Source: Lonicera japonica
Taxonomy: Eukaryota; Streptophyta; Magnoliopsida; Dipsacales; Caprifoliaceae
NCBI GenBank assembly: GCA_021464415.1
Contig: CM038467.1
Coordinates: 26,963,248-27,027,247 of the forward strand
Length of the DNA: 64,000 nt
Reading direction: 5' to 3'
Each line of letters begins with the position of its first letter. Position 1 is the first letter of the stretch. The translations under genes and the position numbers were made by a program. The notes beneath the pieces were generated by a model. It did not search any database, was not told the DNA's origin, and worked only from the letters and a program-made list of their open reading frames with translations. Shown one piece after another: positions 41,622 to 51,159 of the stretch.

Positions 41622-44573
41622 TTACCCAAGGGAGCAGACGGGCTCAAGTCTTTCCTTGACCTCGGGATCTTCCCATTTCAATGCATCCCACCAGCTTTGT
41701 TCCGCTTGAATGGAATGCAGCATCTTTGCGACATCTTTATTGAAAGGCAACTCTTTCAAATTGGGACAGCCATTTATCTGAAGCTTCTCTAAGGCAGGCC
41801 ATTCAAGTGACCCGTAAGCGCAAATCCTTCTTAAATTTGGCATATCAGCCAGTACCAGCATCTCCAGATTTGGGAGGAAATCGCGATATACTGTGGCATT
41901 ATGCCCTGGTTCAACAAGTAATTCTTTCATTTGGGAACATTTCTCGATTTTCAGAGTCTTCAGGTTGTATAGGCTCCCAAACGGTACAGGGAGTACCTTC
42001 CAAATGCATTTCAATAATGGCAACATCTTTATGTATAACTCTTCTAGGTTCGGTAGCAATGGGCTATCCACCTTATCCGCGATTGCTCTTATTTGATTGC
42101 AACCTTCAATTAGACAACCTCGGACCTTGTCCAGACTGGCATTCCCGAAATCGGATACGTACTCAACCTCAGGGTGGTTAACCAATTCAAATGCTTCGGT
42201 TTCAGCAAGCACTTTAAGAATAGTCGAGGTGCTGCCGGAGCCATTGCAATATCTCAAGTACCTGTCGTATTGGAAAAAATTTGGAATTTGAGGTGGTGTT
42301 GAGGTCGAGCATCCAATGAAAACTTGGAATGGTTTGGACAAGGAGCCTAGGGTGTCTATTCTCCTAACAAAACTCGTCAAAACATTGATTCTAGGAAAAC
42401 TGAAGGTTGGAATACCAGCCACTAATTTTATGACATCATCTTCGACACCACCTTCGAAGCAGAACTTAAAAGTTGTCAGCTTTGTCAAGGTAGCTGCTAT
42501 CTTATCTATGACAACATTTTGCATCTCATTGCAAAGATGCTTGTACGATTTCACATCAATGATTAACTCTTCCAACGAAGAAATCTCGGATATAAAATTG
42601 CAATTACGCAACACAATTTTAGTATCATTTCTGCAGCCAAAATTAGATAAGGACACGAGCAAACGCCTCAGTTGCAAATTCTTGAATTCCTCTGGTATTT
42701 TCTCAACTCCGCTTCCCCGCATATCAATCACTTCAACATTTCGGAGTTCTCCTATTTCAGAAGGAAGCAGCACCAACTCAGTGCAACCATTTAAACAAAG
42801 CACCTTAAGACGGATTAGCTTCGATAGGGAGGATGGTAGTGACACGATTCTAGTAGAATCCATGTTCAAGACCCGTAGATTTTCCATATGCTCAAAGAAT
42901 AAACTAGGTATTGTTCTCAAACATGGATTTTTCTGCAAAAAAAGTGTAGAAAGTATTGAACAATCCGGGCTTTCAGGTAAGGTTTGCAACTCATTGTCAA
43001 CCAAAGAAATCCACCTCTTCTCTTCCCAATGTTCCGCATTTGGAGGCTCTAGCAATGATTCACCAGTTTTCACCAAATGTTTATGTTCGGTGCCACTAGC
43101 TGACAAGTTAAATAAGGCCGCTCGTCGGATCAATTTGTGCATCCTAACATATTTCTTGGACACACACTCCTCGAGTAATGAAACCTTCTTAAGATCTTCC
43201 AATACCTGAGGCCCATATGCACGCACTTGTTTAGCATCGTCAACCTCGCCATACAAATCTTCAGCAGCCCAACAATCCAATAAACAATCTATATCAATGT
43301 CACTGTCTTCTGGATATAGCGCGCTATGGAAAAAACAATCCTTTTGGGCACCCTTCAATTGACCCGAGCAAAAATTCAACAATTTATATAGTGCCTTCAT
43401 GGCATCATCTTGCTTTTCAGGCCACAATCTTAAGCTATTAAGTCCATCGCTCCAACTTTGAACACTGTCTCTCATTTTGAAAGCATTTGCAACGGTCTTT
43501 ACCACAAGAGGAAGACCGCCACAGTATTTGACTATTTGGTACATAATCCGCTCAATACGTTGGTCAACTCTGCGATTTGAGTTTTGATTTACAACATTTT
43601 TGAACATTTTCCAAGCTTCCCCGAGAGTTAACCTTTTCACCTCGATCACCCTATCCACTATCGAGTTACAAACACCATCCACCGTAGTCGTCAATACAAC
43701 TTTGCTACCATTCTCATCGTTAAGATCGATTCCAATTTGATCCAATTCAAGATCTTCCTTGACATCGTCGAGAAGTAGCAAATACTTCTTGTCCCCCAAC
43801 TCTTCCCTTATCACACAAGCAACTTCATTAATATCAGTATAGCCTTCAACGTTAAGTTTTAATCTTCGAACAAGAGCTTGTTGCAGTTGCCCCGTGCTCA
43901 AATTCTCCCCGTCTTTGTCAGTAGAAACATTCAACCACAAGACTAAATCGAAAGCTTCAGCGAGTTTTTCATGATTATTCAAGTTCTGCATTATCGCCGT
44001 CTTTCCTACACCCACCAAGCCACGGACTCTAATACCTTTGACTTTGTCATTCGACAAAAAAGCCAATATATCCTCCATCGGCTTTTGCAGTGTGGAAAAT
44101 TCTGTGATATCTGGGGCTTTCATCTTGACTATCGGCTCAGGCTCTTTTTCAACTAAAATATCTGTTAACTGCGTGCCCACCTCGTAGAGCTGAAGCACAG
44201 CTGAAGTCTTAATTTCCATCTCTCTTCCTAGTTCCAAACCTTTGTCAAGCATAAAGTTGATCTTCGATTTTTGGCATTTTTGCTTTACATACTTCTTGTT
44301 TATTTCATCCACTTCCACTTCAATCTTCCTTACCCCGTCAATCCAACTGCTATAAGTTTTTGTTCGCCTCTTTCTTGCGCTAAATCTTTTTAACATATCC
44401 TCATGATCGTCCCTTTTTGCGCATAGTAGTTTCGTTGCTTCATTCAAATCAACATGAATGGTCTCCAAATCCTTTGAAGGTTTACTCTTGTCTTTCTCAG
44501 GTACATTGTGAGCTTGCCAGACAGTGGCAGCTGCAGCCACAACACCAGCACCTGCTGCCACGATATCAGCCAT
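41622..44573 (-). CDS. CC-NB-ARC-LRR immune receptor (RPS2-like class)
   Basis: 983 residues in one exon, starting MADIVAAGAG at 44573. A longer frame begins 14 codons upstream, but CTACAG|GTTCTCG at about 44590 looks like a splice acceptor ending in 5' UTR, so the inner ATG is preferred. An N-terminal coiled-coil region (about 35-140, with W-x-x-x-V-x-x-IE-x-EV) is followed by the NB-ARC: P-loop GLVGVGKT (185-192), FDLVLWLNVS, kinase-2 KKYLLLLDDVK (262-272), GSKVVLTTT, CGGLPLVV (351-358), CFFHSALYPED (413-423), and RMHK (477-480). About 16 leucine-rich repeats follow, ending in SWWDALKWEDPEV. Such proteins are cytoplasmic sensors that oligomerise on effector detection. Odd residues: MHK for MHD, DDVK for DDVW, GLVG for GMGG. 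The P-loop lysine is kept. No frameshift or stop. Confidence 0.95.
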   Translation of the reverse strand: MADIVAAGAGVVAAAATVWQAHNVPEKDKSKPSKDLETIHVDLNEATKLLCAKRDDHEDMLKRFSARKRRTKTYSSWIDGVRKIEVEVDEINKKYVKQKCQKSKINFMLDKGLELGREMEIKTSAVLQLYEVGTQLTDILVEKEPEPIVKMKAPDITEFSTLQKPMEDILAFLSNDKVKGIRVRGLVGVGKTAIMQNLNNHEKLAEAFDLVLWLNVSTDKDGENLSTGQLQQALVRRLKLNVEGYTDINEVACVIREELGDKKYLLLLDDVKEDLELDQIGIDLNDENGSKVVLTTTVDGVCNSIVDRVIEVKRLTLGEAWKMFKNVVNQNSNRRVDQRIERIMYQIVKYCGGLPLVVKTVANAFKMRDSVQSWSDGLNSLRLWPEKQDDAMKALYKLLNFCSGQLKGAQKDCFFHSALYPEDSDIDIDCLLDCWAAEDLYGEVDDAKQVRAYGPQVLEDLKKVSLLEECVSKKYVRMHKLIRRAALFNLSASGTEHKHLVKTGESLLEPPNAEHWEEKRWISLVDNELQTLPESPDCSILSTLFLQKNPCLRTIPSLFFEHMENLRVLNMDSTRIVSLPSSLSKLIRLKVLCLNGCTELVLLPSEIGELRNVEVIDMRGSGVEKIPEEFKNLQLRRLLVSLSNFGCRNDTKIVLRNCNFISEISSLEELIIDVKSYKHLCNEMQNVVIDKIAATLTKLTTFKFCFEGGVEDDVIKLVAGIPTFSFPRINVLTSFVRRIDTLGSLSKPFQVFIGCSTSTPPQIPNFFQYDRYLRYCNGSGSTSTILKVLAETEAFELVNHPEVEYVSDFGNASLDKVRGCLIEGCNQIRAIADKVDSPLLPNLEELYIKMLPLLKCIWKVLPVPFGSLYNLKTLKIEKCSQMKELLVEPGHNATVYRDFLPNLEMLVLADMPNLRRICAYGSLEWPALEKLQINGCPNLKELPFNKDVAKMLHSIQAEQSWWDALKWEDPEVKERLEPVCSLG

Positions 44574-44905
44574 CGACAAACTCGAGAACCTGTAGAATAT
44601 AACAGAAAGCAGCAATCAAGGAAAACTCAAATACCATTATGCAAAAGTTATTGTAAATACTAAATACCCAAGTTTAACTAACATTTATATATATATATTC
44701 ACATTTTTAGTAATAGGAATGTTATTACAGCATCTAGACACGCTTTTGTTTCATAATGACCTTGCCCCGGTTATTACGTAATCAGAAACCCTTGCATGCA
44801 AAGGAGAAAATCAAATAAATGACAAGAAAGTAGGGGGAAGTCTAATTTCGCATGAACAAATGATGAAGTCAAACTTTCTTTTTTTAACAAATGATGCACT
44901 TATAC

Positions 44906-45511
44906 GGCTCGTTTGGTTCGAGTTTTAAATCATTCTTGAAATGCTACATTCCATTCTAGATGGATTCCAATGTTTGGTTCAGGTTTTGGGCTAGGAATGC
45001 ATCATTTTAGGAATGGAGTACTCTTTCAAACTTCTCCTTTTAAATGGATGGGAATAGAAGATTAGTCTCTTTTTTATTTTCTCCTAAGATTACCTCTTAG
45101 GACCAAAATATCCCTTTTACTTATCGAGACAACTTTTTTTATTTATTTATATTCTTTTTAAATGAAAAAAATAATTTTTTGTAATTAAATTTTTTCCTTT
45201 TATTATTTTTTTTATTATTAAATACATACAATGAGTTTTCACAATTCTTAATAATGAAAACTTAAATTTTACTTTAGTAAAATTGTTAAGATTTGTCTTT
45301 TTATTTTACAAAATGAAGAATATTTTGGTAATTTACACGTATTTCACTTATATTCTCGTTTGAACCAAACATAGATAGGTAATTCAACGTTACAGAAAAG
45401 AAGAATTCCTATCCAAACCAAACATTGACAAGGCATCTTAGATGTCAAGAGAAAAGCTTTCCAAGAATTTAGGATGCCCATCCCATTCCCAAAACATAAA
45501 CCAAACCAGCC
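44906..45511. mobile_element. MITE with GGCTCGTTTGGTT / AACCAAACCAGCC ends
   Basis: The arms remain partly complementary inward (GAATGGAATnTAG / CATCCCATTCCC, 'tttggttcaggttttggg' against 'cccaaaacataaacc'). The target duplication is uncertain (TAT on both sides if one extra base is allowed). Interior AT-rich, no transposase. Confidence 0.5.
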
Positions 45512-45994
45512 CTATGGTAAGAGATGTGACACCAAGCAAATTGGTCAAAGGGTAACTGTTACATTTGCATATCACCAACAAGAAGTTGAAATTAAGAGTG
45601 CAAAAAAAAAAAAGGACCGAAAGACTGGTCCGGCACACTTTGGCGGTCTTTGTTTAGACCACGGAAGGTAACAATATAAGAAAGAAACAAAAACAAAATA
45701 AATGATTAAGTATAAATATTTACATGATACTATATTCTTTTAGTACACACGATGAAACTAGTCTACTCCTACGGGGCACAGGACAAGAGCCATAAACCCA
45801 GCTCAGTGGGGGGCTAAAGTACAAGCTCTTTTGATGTGCCACCACAAATTTATTCCAAACTCATAATAACGAACTATGGTGGCTAGCTTGACTAACCCAA
45901 TAAAATACTCCTTTGTCCCAAATTAAGAGATTATCCTACCACTAGAGCCGACCAGCTAACTGGGACTAAAGTACAAACTAAATTCTGACTTGAC

Positions 45995-46075
45995 AAGTTA
46001 ATTTCAAACACACTAACAGTGGGATTGGAACCCATGACCAACCTAGCTAGCCAAACCTGGTTCATGTACTCTCTC
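45995..46075 (-). repeat. possible tRNA-derived SINE
   Basis: On the minus strand TGGCTAGCTAGGTTGG (A-box-like) precedes GGGTTCCAATCCC (B-box-like). No tail or target duplication seen. The surrounding 45515-48587 region has no gene; a degenerate hAT-like start CAGGGGTGGACGCAGG sits at about 47262. Confidence 0.35.
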
Positions 46076-48587
46076 TTTTACCCTCCACAAAATGAGAACA
46101 TAATTTGTTTTTTAGTATAACTGTATAAGTCTCAGGAGATGATGAACATCATCACCATAACAGGATATGCCAACACTGATTTACAAATATCAGATAAACA
46201 AAATAGGAAAGTGACACTGTAAGATTAAGGAAAATTAACAATTGCGCAAGAAATAAGCTCACCACAATCAGAATGAAATGTTCTTGGAGCTTAAATAGTC
46301 TTCATCTATGCGATTGGCTCCGGAATTTCACCTAGTAGGAAGCCAATTATCACCACGTTTAGCTTAATCACAAAACCAGATGTACGGAATAGGAATCAAT
46401 ACAATGAAGTAGATTGTATATTAAAAGTCAACTAAAGAAAGAGAAGCTAAAGAGTGAGGGAGTGATGTATGTAGGAGCAGGATTAATTGTAGGACCCAGT
46501 AAATTGCCAACCAACTCAAAAAATTAAACAAAATAATGAAAGTTCAACATAACTACTTGAACATAGGCCTTTACTATCAAAAATCTTAACTAAAGTAAAA
46601 GACCAACAATGTTTAACATTAATGTTCCAAAAAAGTTAATTTTGGGATGCTTAAATTTAATAGCATCCACAATGGATTGTTTTTGTAGCATGAGTATGAC
46701 AAATTTGTCCTATATATGACACAATGTTTTAACATATACAGGTGAAGGATAAAATTAAGTTCGACAAAGTTTCTTATCACACGTAACACTTTTTTGTTTT
46801 ATTTCTAAATGCATAACAATTATCCATTTGGGGTCCAAACATACTACCATGGCATGTTTGGAACCAAACATATAACTCTCCTTCGTCTTAAAACCCACGT
46901 TGGTATTTTTCCTTTTTACGGGCCAAACAGATTAAGTGTTCTCTCTTTTTGGATTTCAAGCGGGTAACACTTTGGGTAAATTTATCCTATACCGCTAAAT
47001 TAACACTTTAAACAAGTAGGATAAACATATCACACTTTATACAATATACAGAGAGTAACTCCAATGGCAAAATCAACATAACAAGAATAGTCAATTTTAA
47101 CAATATTACTTCAAAAAGACATCCCAATGGCATAATCAAAATAACAAGAATGGACAAGTTTAATCTATCATCATTGACTGTGTCGAAATTAGTGTATTTT
47201 AAAAAAATTGATAAAAGTTAAACAGATCTTTAATTCCGGACCCAAAATGTTATGTAGCCAGGGGTGGACGCAGGCATTCAACTCAAGGGCGTAGTTAAGA
47301 GGTTTTCATGATTTTCGGGGACGCGCGCTACTAACACTTCTTGGATTAATTAAGCAAACGATCTGTATATCATTAATATTTTTTAAATTAATATAATACC
47401 AATGCAATACAAGATTTCAAAAGAAAATATGCTATAATTTTCCAACTGTCCGACGAACAAAATATTTTCATAATGAATATTTCAAAGATAAATAATTTCG
47501 GTAGTGGTAGCTCAAATGAATTTAAATCATACATGTACATGCATTTACACTTGCTTGGGTACGTTGTGATTTTGGATTTCTTTTCAGAGGAAGCCAAACA
47601 ACTTTATATATTCAAACTGAGGGAACACTCAGGGCGTACGCAGAAATTTGAGAAGGGTACGAACATAAAAGACCGTAAATTTTCAGTGTCTCAAATGCAC
47701 AAAATTTTTCATTAATTTACTGAGAATATTACATCTTTACCTTAAAATTTGGAATTATGTGGTGTCCTATGCACAAAGTTGAATAGCAATGCAAGCGTAA
47801 TGTAAAAACTACTTACTTTGTCTCTTAATAGCAATTTCTTTTCAAAACGTCTCCAATTATAATCTCGTATTCTTTTTGAAACATAATCAATAGATAAACG
47901 CTACAAAATAAATTATAATCTTGCACTGAATTATTCGATATTAGTGTTTCCTTAAAAAATATAAGTTAAATTTGACTGTTATTTTGAGACTAAAGGAGCA
48001 GAGTATTTTAATATTTTTAAATTATGTATGAATTTTTAATATCAAATTATAATATATATTTTTAACATATGTATGAACTTTTTTTCAAAATTGAGGGGGG
48101 GACAACATCACTACTCGTCCGCTCGGGACCAAGCAGGTATAAAACCTCTCGATAAAGTTATAACCTCCATCTAGTCATAAACAAAATGTTGGTCCCAACT
48201 TCAGCGAGTTTTATATAACTATAACCTATTATTGTAATTAGTTAAAATTTTCTGCATTCAATAATAATAATTTCCTCTCTTACAAATATGCAGTGATATT
48301 GTCAAAAAGGTTGCTTAAATAGAGATGGAAATGTATTCATTTAAATTTGTTGAAGATTACATTTGTTTATAGTAAGTATTTACAGAAGTTAATTAGAGAT
48401 TAAAACATTAAACAGGATAATAAAAAATCAATATATTTCAAAATAACTCTTTCAACTGGGTGTATCATTTTCCAATGTTCATATGTTAGAAATAGGCACG
48501 TTCAACTGTTTATGCACATCCTTTTTGTTCATACAACTCCATTGAAGATAAATAAATCAAAAGGAATTTTTTTCAACAAAACTCTAA

Positions 48588-48872
48588 GGCTCCGTTTGAT
48601 TGTAAAGATGGAAAAGGAGAATAAATTTAGTTAGTTTGTGTGAAAAGATAGAAAATAAGGTGAGAGATGTTACTCATTTTATGAGTATATATCCCCCATC
48701 CTTCAACATTTTTGATGGAAAATTTTTACTCACCACCAAGTAAAGAAAATATCTTCATGGAAATACTTAAAAATCAAGAGGATATCACCTCTATCACTCA
48801 ACTTATTTTCTATCTTTTCACCAAAACTAACTTAATTTATTTTCCTTTTCCACCTTGCAATCAAACGGAGCC
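48588..48872. mobile_element. PIF/Harbinger (Tourist-like) MITE, copy 3
   Basis: TIRs GGCTCCGTTTGATTG and CAATCAAACGGAGCC, with TAA on both sides (48585-48587, 48873-48875). Internal ATGAGTATATATCCCCCATC and CACTCAACTTATTTTCTATC match copy 2 at 20476. Confidence 0.85.
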
Positions 48873-48903
48873 TAAAAAGTTATAATCTCCTTACGGTAAT
48901 AAA

Positions 48904-49158
48904 TGTTAAGCATGATATTCATTGCGGTTCCTTCTCCCAAGAGTCTAAGCTCTTAGCAGAGATGGTTCTTAGTGTGGTATCAGAGCTTGGTTCTCTGGAA
49001 AGTCTAAGATTCAAGCCTTGGCAACTCTACCTCCATCCCCATCCATTAATCTTAAATCATTATGTTCATGTGGGAGGGTGCTTAGCTATTGGGAGAGAGC
49101 AAGTATGGGTTGCACGTGAGGTAGGGTGCTTAGCTATCGGGAAAGATGGTTCCTAACA
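48904..49158 (+). mobile_element. 255-bp TRIM/SMART-like retroelement with 5-bp TSD
   Basis: Begins TGTTAAGCATGATATT and ends GGTTCCTAACA. ATAAA flanks both sides exactly (48899-48903, 49159-49163). The left LTR would be 71 bp, followed at 48975-48986 by the tRNA-iMet primer site TGGTATCAGAGC. The right LTR is recognisable only in its last ~25 bases (AGATGGTTCCTAACA). It is far too small for any gene and related to the element at 27552. Confidence 0.7.
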
Positions 49159-49486
49159 ATAAAATAGTTTAGTCCCAACATTATTTACTGTAGAGAGGTT
49201 TTACTGTACTTGCGTTAATAACACTGAACAAAAAATGAATACTAAAACAAGTAAAAATGAAGGAGAGTCAACGGACTTTAAGTTACTCGAGGTTGGTTTC
49301 GACTCACATGAACGTGTTTCTCAACTTCCGTTGATCCAACTTTTGTGATGGGTGTATGTCTACCCTTATAATCCTACTGTACGTGGTGGTCGTAGATTCA
49401 TCGTAGATTCATAATTGTGCGGAAAAAAGACTTGTTGTACTGAAAAACATTTATTGTAAATCGCTTTATATCAAAAAAAGAGAGAT

Positions 49487-49525
49487 GGGGGGGGGGGGGA
49501 GAGAGAGAGAGAGAGAGAGAGAATG
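49487..49525. repeat. (G)13 followed by (GA)n
   Basis: Thirteen G (49487-49499) run directly into a GA microsatellite. This tract corresponds to the (GA)n in the related segment at 1483-1507. Confidence 0.9.
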
Positions 49526-49780
49526 AAGTAAGTACCTTTGTTCATAGAAAGCCAAACAGCTTTACTACATCTTCACGAATGCCGATCGACCATAGGAAAA
49601 AAGAAATTGAATTTCAATTGCTGATTCATCAGTAAAATCCCTTTCTTTATGCTTATTTATATGTATATATATCTTCCGAGGACTTCTAATCAAGAAAATA
49701 TTTATGAGAAGAAAAAAAGAAAGAAATTTTCAAGTAGAAAGTTCTCGGAGAAGATGAAGCTTTTTCGTCTAAACTTCCTG
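49521..49780. repeat. dispersed repeat, copy 2 (partner 1291-1570)
   Basis: Matches the segment at 1291-1570 in order and orientation (see that entry). The open frame starting at 49649 is mostly lysine/arginine-rich translation of AAG/AGA tracts and is not supported as a gene. From 49920 to 50414 there is nothing recognised. Confidence 0.55.
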
Positions 49781-50414
49781 CCGAACCGTACCTCGATCCT
49801 GACTCCCATGGACAAAAAAGAAAAGAGCTGTGGGTCCCACATGGAGAAATTATTCATTGCGATGAGAATCTTGTGCATCAATAACCAAAAAGATAAAAGA
49901 AGAGAACACTGCATTTAAATGATACGTGTTCACTGTGGATTCTGTGTGCATGGGGTGTTTTCGGTTCCAGGTTAAAATTATGGAGTTATTTATAAAATTT
50001 ATTTTTAAAGTTTATCTCTTATTCCACTTTAATTTACGAAGTTTTAATTTACAAAAATCAGTATATAAAGTTTCACCTGCGGCTCATTTTACCTTAAAAT
50101 TAAATGCGTCGGTAAAAAAATAAACAGAATTAGACTTAAACAAATCATGTGACCTTTTTTAAGGGATAAAATAGAAAAACCTTAACCCCCCCTCTCGCTC
50201 TCCCTTTAGCCTTCAATCATCACAAGATCCTCGCTACTTTCTTACCTCCACCATCATACAACTGCAACAAACTTTTCCTCTCCTCCAATATAAACATTTC
50301 CCAGCACATAACAAGAACAAATGGACATGCCACATCCAAATGAACAAAATTAAATATTGTAAAAAAGAAATCCCGATGCTCTAACATAACCAACAAAGAA
50401 CCAAAACAAAAACA

Positions 50415-50690
50415 TACCCCGTAACATCCGCAATCGTCCTCGAAATCTTCATCTTCTTTTTGGCCCCTTTGTTAAGCTCCTTGAGACTACATAGCAATAA
50501 ATTATCCACTGCCAGAGTTAGTGTTAGGGTTTTGATGGGTGTAAATACAATGGTCGGAAGATGACACCGGCGACAGAGGAGCCTAGCCGAACTTGAGGCC
50601 TTCTTCACCATAGAGATCGTAGATCTATTGTTTTTGGGGATCGCTGAGGACATCGTGGGCCTCTGAAATCTGCTTAAACTTGGCCAGAAT
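50415..50690 (-). pseudogene. HSP40 (class B DnaJ) pseudogene fragment
   Basis: The minus strand encodes KFKQISEAHDVLSDPQKQ, stop, IYDLYGEEGLKFG (50587-50684), which is the end of a J-domain, and, 98 bp later in another frame, SLKELNKGAKKKMKISRTIA DVTG (about 50418-50490), the 'CTLEELYKGxxKKMKISR' start of the C-terminal substrate domain. The glycine/phenylalanine linker of some 100 or more residues between them is deleted. The HPD motif is not found upstream. DnaJ proteins stimulate Hsp70 ATPase activity; this copy cannot. It is followed up to 51000 by a G-run and GA tract (50960-50990). Confidence 0.7.
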
Positions 50691-51159
50691 CAAATGCTTT
50701 TGTGTAGGAAAATATGAAAGACGAATTAACAATTTGTAAGGATTTGAAATCCTTTAATACCCAGAATCAAATGCTTACGGCAAAAGTGGTTGAGGTCAGT
50801 GAGCATTGTCCCCAAATCTATTAGTAGCTGTGGCATTGTGACGGTGATTTGAGGACGAGAGGGAAGTGAGGTGACATTGGAGGAGGGAAAGAGTTTGTTG
50901 ATGTTATGTGATAGTGGAGGTAAAAGAGTATGGAGGATCTTATGGTGGTTAAAGGCAAGGGGGGGGGGGGAGAGAGAGGGGGGAGAGAAAGGTTAGGTTT
51001 TCCTATTTTGTCCCTAAAAGAAGGTTATGTGGCTTGCACAAGCCTGCTTATGTTTATTTTTTTAACAGCACGTCCAATTTTGAGGCAACGCGGGTGAAAC
51101 TTTTTGGATCAAAGTGAGACAAGAGGTAAACTTTAAAAGTGACTTTTGTAAACAACTTA

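Larger units (their letters stand above)
44590..46275 (-). other. possible 5'-UTR intron and promoter-side region of the CNL gene
   Basis: A strong acceptor (TTATATTCTACAG) ends at 44590. A possible donor, GATTGTG|GTGAGC, lies near 46265-46275 with TATTTAAG about 45 bp upstream of it and a W-box-like GTTGACTT at about 46426-46433, all on the minus strand. WRKY-bound W-boxes are common in immune-gene promoters. The pairing of these sites is a guess; a MITE (44906-45511) would lie in the intron. Confidence 0.25.

Noticed and set aside
42316..43209. 297-codon plus-strand ORF
   Set aside because: Antisense shadow of the LRR part of the CNL gene; it has no domain of its own.
47262..48120. Fifth hAT element beginning CAGGGGTGGACGCAGG
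   Set aside because: The left end fits, but the proposed right end (CTCGTCCGCTCGG) is a poor match and no target duplication was found.
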